A DNA stretch of 64,000 nt, taken from contig CAWAMJ010000018.1 in the NCBI GenBank assembly GCA_963783085.1, positions 9,926 to 73,925 on the forward strand, given 5' to 3'. Shown piece after piece: positions 1 to 7,495 of the stretch (position 1 is its first letter; every line of letters begins with the position of its first letter). The position numbers and the translations under genes were made by a program. Below the pieces are notes generated by a model. That model did no database searches, was not told where the DNA came from, and saw nothing but the letters and a program-made list of their open reading frames with translations. This stretch comes from CAVYUC01 sp963783085. Lineage in GTDB: Bacteria > Bacteroidota > Bacteroidia > Bacteroidales > Prolixibacteraceae.

Positions 1-1
1 T

Positions 2-1486
2 AGTGATTTTGGGCTGCTTAAAGCCACCGAATCTTCACCGCTTGTGATGGTGGAATATTCATCTCCAAATACAAACAAACCCCTCCACCTCGGACATATC
101 CGAAACAACCTGCTTGGTTTTTCCATATCAGAAATATTAAAAGCGAATGGCTACAAAGTAGTCAAAACAAATATCGTAAATGATCGGGGAATTCACATCT
201 GTAAATCAATGTATGCCTGGCAAAAATGGGGCAACGGCGAAACACCTGATAGCACGGGAATTAAAGGTGATCATTTGGTCGGCAAGTATTATGTGATTTT
301 TAACACACACTACAAATCAGAAGTAGAAGAATTGGTGAAAACCGGCCTGTCGAAAGAGGAGGCTGAAAACAAAGCGCCCTCGATTCTTGCCGCGCGGGAG
401 CTGTTGAGAAAATGGGAAGCTCGGGATGAAGAGACGGTAAATCTCTGGAAAAAAATGAATACATGGGTTTATCACGGATTTGATGAAACTTACAGCAAAT
501 TAGGCGTAGATTTTGACAAAATATATTATGAGTCGGAAACGTATCTGGTTGGAAAGGAAGAAGTTTTGCGAGGGTTGGACAACAACGTTTTCTTCCGGAA
601 AGAGGACGGCTCTGTTTGGGCGGATTTATCGAATGAAGGACTGGATAAAAAGCTACTCCTAAGAAGCGACGGTACATCGGTATATATGACACAGGATATC
701 GGAACTGCGAAAATGCGCTTCAATGATTTTAACATCAATAAAATGGTTTATGTAGTTGGCAATGAACAAAATTACCATTTCCAGGTGCTGTCTGTTTTAT
801 TGGATAAATTGGGATTTGAATGGGGAAAGGATTTATACCATTTTTCTTACGGCATGGTAGAGCTGCCAAGCGGAAAAATGAAATCGAGGGAAGGTACGGT
901 GGTCGATGCCGACGATCTTATTGATGGAATGATTGAAGTAGCAAGAAAAATGTCAAAAGAATTGGGCAAATTAGACGAGCTCTCGAAAACAGAAACCGAA
1001 AGCACAATACGAATAATTGCTATGGGAGCTTTAAAATATTTTATACTGAAGGTAGATCCGAAAAAAAACATGCTGTTTAATCCGGAAGAATCCATCGATT
1101 TTAATGGCAATACCGGTCCATTCATTCAATATACCTTTGCCCGAATTTGTTCCCTGCAGCGGAAAGCAGCCGAAAGAAACATCGTGGAAAGTACAGAACT
1201 GCGCGGTATATTGCACCTGGAATTAAAAGAAAAAGAATTGATAAAACGAATAATACAATTTCCGCAGGCGGTAAAAGAAGCGGGTGAAAATTTCAGCCCG
1301 GCAATTATCGCCAACTATTGTTTCGAACTGGTAAAAGAGTTTAATCAATTTTACCACGACTATTCCGTCTTGAATGAGGAAAATGTCGCAAAAAGAAGTT
1401 TCCGATTGCTGCTGTCATCTGTAACAGGAACAATTATTGAAAAAGGAATGAATTTACTTGGAATCCAGGTTCCGGAACGTATGTAA
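2..1486 (+). CDS. argS: Arginyl-tRNA synthetase, 5' truncated by window edge
   Basis: Class I aminoacyl-tRNA synthetase that charges tRNA-Arg in the cytoplasm. The frame is open from the window edge (codons begin at base 2), so the N-terminal additional domain lies mostly outside the window. Visible are the HIGH-type motif HLGH after the typical VEYSSPNTNKP stretch, a KMSKS-equivalent (KMKSREGTVVDADD) and a C-terminal DALR-type anticodon-binding domain with the family ending in GIQVPERM. A GTG at 44 and ATG at 47 lie inside the gene and are not the true start. A terminator-like hairpin begins in the stop codon. Identification is secure. Confidence 0.97.
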   Translation, partial: SDFGLLKATESSPLVMVEYSSPNTNKPLHLGHIRNNLLGFSISEILKANGYKVVKTNIVNDRGIHICKSMYAWQKWGNGETPDSTGIKGDHLVGKYYVIFNTHYKSEVEELVKTGLSKEEAENKAPSILAARELLRKWEARDEETVNLWKKMNTWVYHGFDETYSKLGVDFDKIYYESETYLVGKEEVLRGLDNNVFFRKEDGSVWADLSNEGLDKKLLLRSDGTSVYMTQDIGTAKMRFNDFNINKMVYVVGNEQNYHFQVLSVLLDKLGFEWGKDLYHFSYGMVELPSGKMKSREGTVVDADDLIDGMIEVARKMSKELGKLDELSKTETESTIRIIAMGALKYFILKVDPKKNMLFNPEESIDFNGNTGPFIQYTFARICSLQRKAAERNIVESTELRGILHLELKEKELIKRIIQFPQAVKEAGENFSPAIIANYCFELVKEFNQFYHDYSVLNEENVAKRSFRLLLSSVTGTIIEKGMNLLGIQVPERM

Positions 1487-1511
1487 AGAGAGAGTAATCT
1501 CTCCTCTTTAC
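1483..1511 (+). terminator. Probable intrinsic terminator of argS
   Basis: The sequence GTAAAGAGAGAG (1483-1494), loop TAAT, CTCTCCTCTTTAC (1499-1511) forms a stem of about 12 pairs with one bulged base. It overlaps the argS stop codon. The T-tract that follows is short (TTACTTTTG), so termination strength is uncertain. Confidence 0.6.
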
Positions 1512-1862
1512 TTACTTTTGATTTAAATGATTAAAGAAAGCATCTTCTTATATTAAAGTTCTGTTTTACGTCAAATGGTAACCCTACCAATCAATTATTT
1601 TTATAATTTTTGTTAAAAAGTACCTCGCTATTAGCAATGAACATATAAAAGAAAAACAAGTTTAGCCTGGAAAATGGCAATTTTTTCTTGTTGGTTTTAA
1701 CAGATATTGGAACGATTTGACACGTATCAAATTCCGGTAAAATTTAATATGCAACACTTTCATATTTATAAATAGATTGTATTTTTATGTGCGAATTTTA
1801 TAGTCCCTGAAGTAGCAGGGAATTTATAATTATTCAAAAAAAATTAATAAACTATAAATTGA
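1512..1862. other. AT-rich intergenic region, no gene seen
   Basis: About 350 bases between the argS terminator and the sigma-factor promoter. No convincing reading frame or RNA gene is visible. It holds a 6-bp hairpin (TCCCTG 1804-1809 / CAGGGA 1816-1821) and, on the minus strand at 1577-1584, a lone GGGTTACC that resembles the promoter motif next door but lacks a good partner box. Confidence 0.6.
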
Positions 1863-1890
1863 GGGGTTACCTTTTTTACATTTATAGAAT
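1863..1890 (+). promoter_or_regulatory. Promoter-like motif GGGGTTACC-N13-TAGAAT before the sigma gene
   Basis: GGGGTTACC at 1863-1871, thirteen bases, then TAGAAT at 1885-1890, ending 16 bases before the ATG at 1907. The same two boxes with the same 13-base gap occur at 7236-7263 before the double-glycine peptide gene. TTTT follows the first box and an AATA/ATA tract follows the second in both. The layout suits a -35/-10 pair for an alternative sigma factor, plausibly the one encoded here (autoregulation). This is inference from two sites only. Confidence 0.6.
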
Positions 1891-1906
1891 AATATAATAG
1901 GACGAC

Positions 1907-2494
1907 ATGAAAGGATATAACGATGAGCAAATCCTGAAGGGGATATTGAGGCATGACAATTTAATCTTGCAGTACATTTATAAGCAATATTATTATAAAG
2001 TAAATTACTTTATAAAGAAAAATCAGGGGAGCGAAGACGATGCCAATGATATCTTTCAGGAAGCTATAATAGTTATTTATCGAAAATTAAAAGAAAATGA
2101 TTTGATTTTCGAAAAAAGTTCTTTCCAGGGCTATTTATATTCGGTTTGCAGGTTTTTATGGCTTAAACAACTTGAAAAACGTAGAATTGAGCGGGATAAG
2201 ATAAATGATTCATTACCTTATCAGGAAGATTTGTACGATGATAACCTGGTTGATTTGGTCGATAAGAACGAGAAATATGGATTGTACCAAAAGCATTTCA
2301 AAGCATTAAGCACTGATTGCCAGAAGCTTTTGGAATTATTTTTCGAAAAGGTACCGTTAAAAGAAATTGCACGGATCATGGGTTATAAAGGAGAAAAATA
2401 TGCAAAAACCCGAAAATATAAATGCAAAGAATTGTTGATAAGCAGAATAAAACAAGATGCAGAATATAAAAAAATACTTGAAGATGATACCTAA
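1907..2494 (+). CDS. RNA polymerase sigma-70 family (ECF-like) sigma factor
   Basis: A 195-residue protein with the two-domain layout of ECF sigma factors. A sigma-2 region (about residues 25-95) contains the DDANDIFQEA core-binding helix followed by an aromatic -10 recognition helix. A sigma-4 helix-turn-helix (about 135-185) contains LKEIARIMGY and the basic KYAKTRKYKCKELL helix. No signal peptide. It overlaps the next gene by 11 bases (ATG at 2484, stop at 2492-2494), which suggests translational coupling with a likely membrane regulator. The upstream GGGGTTACC motif is shared with the peptide gene at 7314, suggesting that both belong to one regulon. The initiating signal is unknown. Confidence 0.9.
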   Translation: MKGYNDEQILKGILRHDNLILQYIYKQYYYKVNYFIKKNQGSEDDANDIFQEAIIVIYRKLKENDLIFEKSSFQGYLYSVCRFLWLKQLEKRRIERDKINDSLPYQEDLYDDNLVDLVDKNEKYGLYQKHFKALSTDCQKLLELFFEKVPLKEIARIMGYKGEKYAKTRKYKCKELLISRIKQDAEYKKILEDDT

Positions 2495-3986
2495 AACAAA
2501 ACATTTCGATTGGATCGAAGATTATTGCAGTGGGCAATTAAATGGTTCCATGAAACTGGAATTCGAAAGCGAACTTAAGCACAACGCTGAATTACAGGAA
2601 GAAGTTAAATTTGAAATGAACCTGCAGGCCGCAATTAAAGAAAATGACGTTCTGATTTTACGAGAAAAACTGAAAACCATTTCGGCGAGAATTAGCCAAA
2701 ATAATCACAAAAACTCATTCGACCTGCTCGAAGGATTCGCCGACATTCAAGAGTTAACCAACGCAGTTCCCCCCGAAGAACTTCTTAATTTTTACGATTC
2801 ACTTCCCAAAGCGCATATTTACCAGCACGAAAAATATTCAAATGAAAATATTCACCAATTCTACCGCGAACAGGATTATTACCTGTCGGAGTTGGGAGAA
2901 TCGGAAAATATTGATAATAATTTTATTCTTGAAGAATTTGAAGGACTAGGTGAGGCCATTCATGAAAAAGATATCATGAATTTGCGGAATACGCTATCGC
3001 AGGTGGCTAAAACCGTAAAACTTCAATACACAACCGGAGACATTGATGATTATCTCAATGGAGAACTTTTAAATCCAAAGCTCAGGCTGTTTGAAGAAGA
3101 GATGGAGAAAAACCGCTTGTTAAAACAAGAAGTGGAAATCCACCGGGAACTGGAACGTGCAGTAAATGAGTTGGATATCAGAAGCCTAAGGAAAGAAATT
3201 GCTCAAATAATGGACACCGAAACTTCATGGAATGTAAGCGCCAAAAACATCGAGAAATTTATTGACGGTGAACTGGATGAAAACCTTCTGGAAGAATTTA
3301 AAGCCGAATATGAAAAAAATACTGATTTAAAGGCAGAAGTAACATTTCGGAAAAACGTTGATGCTGCCATAAGCGAAAACGATGTGTTTTCATTACGTAA
3401 TAAATTGAAAGATATAAACGAAGAAACATATAATAAAGAAATAAAATCGATTTTGCCCGAAACGAATATTCCAAATATTGGGTGGTTGAAAAAAGGTGTT
3501 GCAGTTGCATTGATAACGATAGCCCTGGCCGGAGTAATTCGTCGGGAATTCAGTTCAATTGATAAAACCTATGAGAAGTTTTACAAAGAAGCACAATGGT
3601 CGCCGGAACGTGCTGTTGTTTCTGATTTAAATTACCTTCAACAGGCAAATATATACCAGCTACAAGGCAATTATGAAAAAGCCATCGAAATGTACGACGA
3701 GGCGATTCGGGTTGTGGATGAAAAATACCCATATCAATTCTGGAAAGCAACACTGCTGCAGGATTTGGAAAAATATAACGAAGCAATACCTGAATACAGC
3801 AAAGTAATAAAACAGGGTGATAATGTTTTTATAGAAGAAGCAGAATGGAACAAATCACTATGCTACGTTAAATTGGGTAAAAAAGAATTGGCAAAGCAAC
3901 AACTTTTTGCCATCATCGAAAGAAAAGGATTTTATGAAAAAGATGCGAAAGCATTACTTCGGAGTTTGAGATTTACTTTTCGATAA
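2484..3986 (+). CDS. Membrane protein with repeated anti-sigma-like segments and a TPR C-terminus
   Basis: A 500-residue protein from the ATG at 2484; earlier in-frame starts lie deeper inside the sigma gene and the protein begins naturally with MIPKTKHFDWIEDY. Three imperfect repeats of about 60 residues start near residues 6, 184 and 253. Each opens with a (I/W)(E/D)(D/K)(Y/F)..G(Q/E)L signature and closes with an A(I/V).E.D...LR.(K/E) helix. A half repeat sits near 146-178. The opening signature is like that of zinc-finger-type anti-sigma domains but without the zinc ligands. One transmembrane segment is near 335-353, and the C-terminal 130 residues are TPR-like. The likely topology is repeats in the cytoplasm holding the sigma factor and TPRs in the periplasm. 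The anti-sigma function is inferred from overlap and architecture. Confidence 0.75.
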   Translation: MIPKTKHFDWIEDYCSGQLNGSMKLEFESELKHNAELQEEVKFEMNLQAAIKENDVLILREKLKTISARISQNNHKNSFDLLEGFADIQELTNAVPPEELLNFYDSLPKAHIYQHEKYSNENIHQFYREQDYYLSELGESENIDNNFILEEFEGLGEAIHEKDIMNLRNTLSQVAKTVKLQYTTGDIDDYLNGELLNPKLRLFEEEMEKNRLLKQEVEIHRELERAVNELDIRSLRKEIAQIMDTETSWNVSAKNIEKFIDGELDENLLEEFKAEYEKNTDLKAEVTFRKNVDAAISENDVFSLRNKLKDINEETYNKEIKSILPETNIPNIGWLKKGVAVALITIALAGVIRREFSSIDKTYEKFYKEAQWSPERAVVSDLNYLQQANIYQLQGNYEKAIEMYDEAIRVVDEKYPYQFWKATLLQDLEKYNEAIPEYSKVIKQGDNVFIEEAEWNKSLCYVKLGKKELAKQQLFAIIERKGFYEKDAKALLRSLRFTFR

Positions 3987-4019
3987 TTAGTAATAAACAG
4001 ATATCATTTAAACTTAGTG

Positions 4020-4230
4020 TCACACATTCTTTTCTTTCAAATTTAGTCATTAACAGAATCACACATTCATCTAATAGTGACAGAAATAAAGAAAATTGTA
4101 AAAAGATTAAAAATCATTAAACTCACACATTCCCTTGTTGAAACCAGTAACAAGATTTAAACATTAAACACCGCGTTCTTATTCATATTCAGATAGTTAA
4201 ACAGATTTTAATCGTAAAAATCACACATTC
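4020..4230 (-). repeat. Four dispersed GAATGTGTGA repeats in the 3987-4323 intergenic region
   Basis: On the minus strand GAATGTGTGA occurs at 4221-4230, 4123-4132, 4059-4068 and 4020-4029. Each is followed by an AT-rich tail related to GTTTAATGATTAAATCT. A fifth copy, on the plus strand at 7273-7282, lies in the leader of the double-glycine peptide gene and has the best-matching tail. Gaps between copies (98, 64, 39 start-to-start) are irregular, so this is not a CRISPR array. The other content of 3987-4323 is AT-rich; a CGCGGTG word occurs near 4166 and 4288 on the minus strand. The region could be regulator sites or the decayed leaders of lost peptide genes. Confidence 0.8.
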
Positions 4231-4323
4231 TAAATACGATGACCTTGGAAACTATCAATAAAAAGTATGTTTGGCAAAGGCTAAACAACACCGCGAAAAT
4301 TGTTAAAAAATGAATCCCTGAAA

Positions 4324-6147
4324 TCAAGATCGTTTTTTGCGTATTTTACGTATCCGAATCAATTGATCAACAATGATGACAATTAGCGCTAAAATCAAAA
4401 GTCCGAAAAAGTAATAGTCGTAACTTCTGAAAAGCGGGGAACTATTGCCAATGCTTACATATCCCAGCCAGTAGTGCGGATGGGCAGTCCGGGGATTTGC
4501 ATTTTCGAGGTATTCGAGTTTGGCGAGCCGTAAAGCTTCATCAATCGACCGGCCTTTCTTCAGATTTTTATAAAAAGACGCCATAATTTGGGTGCCGGCA
4601 TTGTCTTCAACTTCCCACAACGTCATCACGATCGAAGGACAACCGGCATATAAAAATCCCCGGGCCAAACTCATGACACCTTCGCCTTTTCGCAGTTGGC
4701 CACTCCCTGTATTACAAGCACTCAAAACTGTTAATTTTGCTTTGCTTAAATCCAGATTATAAATATCTGCCGTATAAAGCCACCGGTTTTCCGTGCCGTT
4801 ATTTTTATTACGGGCAAAGGCAAGCCTGGAAAAAGCCGGATTGGAATCGTCAATAAAAGCATGCATAGCGAAATGCAGGATGTCGAAATCTTTAAACCAT
4901 TTAAGGAAATTATCTTCAGTGGCATCATTCCCACGGAACGAGCTTGTAGTTATTTCATTTGAAATCAAATCCACTTCTTTTTGAATTCCCGGTAATGGGA
5001 CGAGAGCGAGTTGTTTATTGTTAAAAACAAACGAATCGGCGGCATATTCCGGAGCAAATGCAAGCACCTTTTTACTTCCGGAATTATCGCTCCTTCCTTC
5101 AAATTTATATAGCAGGTTAGCTGAATAAGAATAATTTATGCTGTTTTCTTTAATGAGATACTTTAATCGTGCAAAATTAACCGGCGCCGTTGTATCCGGC
5201 ATTTCGGAAAGTAAAGCATCGAAAGAAATGTAGCTCAATTTCCCATCGGGAATAATCAGCAATTTTTTATCTGTAATTTCCTTTTCAAACGGCTGAATTA
5301 ATTTTCGGTACAAATAATTCGACGACTTGCAAAATTGCAGGGCATCTCTGTTCCGGGTAAACATGTACCTCGGACTGGACATAAAACTGAATGTTTCCTT
5401 CACTGCCGTTACAAATGTTGTATCAATTTCAGAATTTTCAAACCTGATGTTTCCCGGAGTAACAAAAAGTGTATAAAGTTCAGGTATTGAATCATTTTCT
5501 ATAAAAACATATTCCAAAAGCGCTTCGTTGCTTTTCAGTTTCTTCTGGATATCGGATATTCCAAACATTAATGTAGTATACTTCAGATTGTAAAAACTGC
5601 TGTAGTTTTCTTCCAGGTAATGATTCAATTCGTCACGTTGCTTTTTCAACTCAAACAGGAGCGAATCAGTTCTCTCAATTTCAGCAAGATTGGGATTATT
5701 CTGCCGGTTCAGATAGTACAATTTTTCATTGTTTTGTGTTATACTGTAGTTGAGGGTTCTCCCCAACTCTTCGAGGCTGTCCGGTATCAGACTGTTGTTT
5801 TTTGCAAGTTCATCGGATAGCCGGTCATAAACAGAACTCGCTTTTATCCGCTCCGCGTTTTTAAATGCAAAATCCACGATTTTCGGATCTGCGTTAACTT
5901 CGTATGCATTAAAAGCAGCTTTTATCATTTTCTGAAAAGTCGCCTGTTCCAGCTCCACCAACTGCATTTTGCTTTCATCCGAGGAAATTTCTTTTCGGGC
6001 GTTCTGAATCATATTTGCGGTGACTTCGTAATAATCCAGCGCTTTTTTTAATGTTTCGCCATATAATTCATTTTTCTTACCATCATATACATTTGCCAAC
6101 TGTACGTATGTATCTGCAATTACCTTCAAATAATCAAGACACTGCAT
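4324..6147 (-). CDS. CHAT-domain protease, C-terminal part of a frameshifted gene
   Basis: Downstream portion of a TPR-CHAT protein, about 607 residues from the ATG at 6147 (the frame stays open to a TTG at 6195). Helical TPR-like sequence fills the first ~200 residues. A caspase-like CHAT peptidase follows, with the catalytic His region DILHFAMHA (about residue 430) and Cys region SACNTGSG (about 480), and the family motif LARGFLYAGCPS. A C-terminal transmembrane segment (about 575-595) is followed by a basic tail, which predicts a membrane-anchored protease. It overlaps the upstream fragment by 14 bases in another frame, and the helices read through naturally if one base is removed near 6134-6147. 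It could be a damaged gene, a sequence error or two coupled polypeptides. Confidence 0.85.
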   Translation of the reverse strand: MQCLDYLKVIADTYVQLANVYDGKKNELYGETLKKALDYYEVTANMIQNARKEISSDESKMQLVELEQATFQKMIKAAFNAYEVNADPKIVDFAFKNAERIKASSVYDRLSDELAKNNSLIPDSLEELGRTLNYSITQNNEKLYYLNRQNNPNLAEIERTDSLLFELKKQRDELNHYLEENYSSFYNLKYTTLMFGISDIQKKLKSNEALLEYVFIENDSIPELYTLFVTPGNIRFENSEIDTTFVTAVKETFSFMSSPRYMFTRNRDALQFCKSSNYLYRKLIQPFEKEITDKKLLIIPDGKLSYISFDALLSEMPDTTAPVNFARLKYLIKENSINYSYSANLLYKFEGRSDNSGSKKVLAFAPEYAADSFVFNNKQLALVPLPGIQKEVDLISNEITTSSFRGNDATEDNFLKWFKDFDILHFAMHAFIDDSNPAFSRLAFARNKNNGTENRWLYTADIYNLDLSKAKLTVLSACNTGSGQLRKGEGVMSLARGFLYAGCPSIVMTLWEVEDNAGTQIMASFYKNLKKGRSIDEALRLAKLEYLENANPRTAHPHYWLGYVSIGNSSPLFRSYDYYFFGLLILALIVIIVDQLIRIRKIRKKRS

Positions 6148-7180
6148 CAATGATAAACATCCTGGATAAATCTGGTTCCGTTTGGGTGTTTTCAACTGCG
6201 TTGGTAAAATTCAGTGCTTTTAAGCCCTTTTTGTAACAATCAATGGCCGACGTTAAATTCGATGATTTTTGGCGTTTAAATTCATTTATATCCGTTGATT
6301 CAACTTTCTTGTTGGCATAAATACCACCAAAAATGAAATAGTATTCTGCAATATTTATCCCCCCTCCTTTTTCAACTTGAATAATAATATCATAAGCTTT
6401 CTGAAGAACATTTAATGCTTTATCAATCATACCAGTTGATCCCAAAAAAGTGGCGTAATTCAAATATTCGTATGCAACTTCAATATCGTTATCTGAATAT
6501 AGCTTTATAGCTTGGTTTATGGCTTCTATATAAGCATTATCCGCTTTTTCGAAAGAGCCAACAACCTGGTAAACAACAGCTTTTAAATCTAAAAGGTATA
6601 GCTCTGAAAATTCATCAGTTTTTTTAATTTGTTGTTCAATAATTGAAAGTGATTTTGAATACTCATTTATTTTAAAGTATGTAACAGCGAGATTATAATA
6701 AATATCCGATTTAATATATGAAGAGGAGGAAGGAATCGCTTCAATTAAATACAGCGCGCGTTCATAATATTCCAAAGCCGTTCCATAATTCATTTTGCTT
6801 TTATAAACGTTGCCAAGATTGCTGTATATACTTGCAATATATTTCTTATTTGGCTCATCATCAGAATTATATGAATTTTCAGCGGCAAGAAAATACTGAA
6901 TGGCTTTATCGAGTTGACCAATATTCTTGTAGTTTATTCCCAAAGCAGTCTGTATATAGCCGGTTTTTCTACCTTCTCCAAAAAGTTTCTTATTAATTTC
7001 TAATGATATTATAAATGAATCAATTGCATTATTATACAAATTTTTTTCAGCCATTTTAATGCCATGAGCATACATCCTTCTTGCTCTAATGCTGTCATTT
7101 TTAAACGATTGATTTTCTGAATACAGCGTTATTGGCTGGAAAAAAATGAAAAGTAGAAACATATAAAGTATCCTGCACAT
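6134..7180 (-). CDS. Tetratricopeptide-repeat N-terminal part of the CHAT protein
   Basis: A 348-residue fragment with a hydrophobic export signal (residues 1-20) followed by consecutive TPRs from about residue 35 to 330, recognisable by the repeated pattern of A..Y..AL..Y/F with conserved small residues. It ends at a TGA (6134-6136) after DLSRMFIIDAVS, while the neighbouring frame continues the same helix with CLDYLKVIADTY. A +1 shift would give a single protein of about 950 residues: signal, TPR, CHAT, membrane anchor. It is transcribed divergently from the peptide gene at 7314, so the 133-bp region between them can control both. Confidence 0.85.
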   Translation of the reverse strand: MCRILYMFLLFIFFQPITLYSENQSFKNDSIRARRMYAHGIKMAEKNLYNNAIDSFIISLEINKKLFGEGRKTGYIQTALGINYKNIGQLDKAIQYFLAAENSYNSDDEPNKKYIASIYSNLGNVYKSKMNYGTALEYYERALYLIEAIPSSSSYIKSDIYYNLAVTYFKINEYSKSLSIIEQQIKKTDEFSELYLLDLKAVVYQVVGSFEKADNAYIEAINQAIKLYSDNDIEVAYEYLNYATFLGSTGMIDKALNVLQKAYDIIIQVEKGGGINIAEYYFIFGGIYANKKVESTDINEFKRQKSSNLTSAIDCYKKGLKALNFTNAVENTQTEPDLSRMFIIDAVS

Positions 7181-7235
7181 TTTGACTCGATTTTACTTCA
7201 GCAATTTATATCATTTTAAAAAGTTTTCCAATTTG

Positions 7236-7263
7236 GGGGTTACCTTTTGAGCTTTTTTAGAAT
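7236..7263 (+). promoter_or_regulatory. Second GGGGTTACC-N13-TAGAAT motif, before the peptide gene
   Basis: GGGGTTACC at 7236-7244 and TAGAAT at 7258-7263, the same boxes and 13-base gap as at 1863-1890 before the sigma factor. Both are on the strand of the gene that follows. Transcription starting just after the second box would give an RNA whose 5' end carries a GAATGTGTGA element (7273-7282) and then the peptide start at 7314. Confidence 0.62.
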
Positions 7264-7272
7264 ATAAAGGTA

Positions 7273-7311
7273 GAATGTGTGATTTTTAAGTTTAATGATT
7301 AAATCTATTTA
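7273..7311 (+). repeat. Fifth GAATGTGTGA repeat, in the leader of the peptide gene
   Basis: GAATGTGTGA at 7273-7282 followed by an AT-rich tail containing GTTTAATGATTAAATCT, ending at the start codon of the gene at 7314. The tail shares GTTTAATGATT and TTTACAAT with the minus-strand copy at 4132 and downward. It may act in the mRNA leader or as a protein-binding site. Confidence 0.7.
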
Positions 7312-7313
7312 CA

Positions 7314-7466
7314 ATGAAAAGGTCTTTTACTAATGCCGAAGAAAAAAAATTCAATGCTTTTGGTTTCGATGTTTTAAATTCAAATGAAATGATGAAAGTT
7401 CGCGGTGGCGATGATATCAGACCAAGAACAAGAGATAAAGATACCTACATCGATCCGGATGCATAG
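7314..7466 (+). CDS. Small double-glycine leader peptide (putative exported signal or RiPP-like precursor)
   Basis: A 50-residue protein. Residues 1-32 form a leader ending in LNSNEMMKVRGG, which matches the EM..(V/I).GG leader ending of Bacteroidota double-glycine peptides. These are usually cut after GG and exported by peptidase-containing (C39) ABC transporters. The remaining 18 residues are DDIRPRTRDKDTYIDPDA: charged, without cysteine, so no lanthionine or disulfide is expected. It has its own promoter-like motif, shared with the sigma gene at 1907. No C39 transporter or modifying enzyme lies in the window, so the processing partner is unknown. It could be a substrate of the CHAT protease next door; that is a guess. 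Confidence 0.7.
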   Translation: MKRSFTNAEEKKFNAFGFDVLNSNEMMKVRGGDDIRPRTRDKDTYIDPDA

Positions 7467-7495
7467 GAATTCAAATCATATTTTAAATTTCCATC

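Noticed and set aside
1558..1584. Third GGGTTACC-N13 site on the minus strand
   Set aside because: The second box reads CAGAAC instead of TAGAAT, the first lacks one G, and it points into the argS antisense strand with no gene to drive.
4020..4230. Possible CRISPR array
   Set aside because: The 10-base repeats have irregular spacing (39-98 bases), related rather than unique spacers, and no cas genes nearby.
6130..6150. Programmed +1 frameshift like prfB in the CHAT gene
   Set aside because: The site TCT-TGA lacks the CTT-TGA slippery codon and an upstream Shine-Dalgarno stimulator; a plain indel explains it as well, and four similar shifts occur elsewhere.
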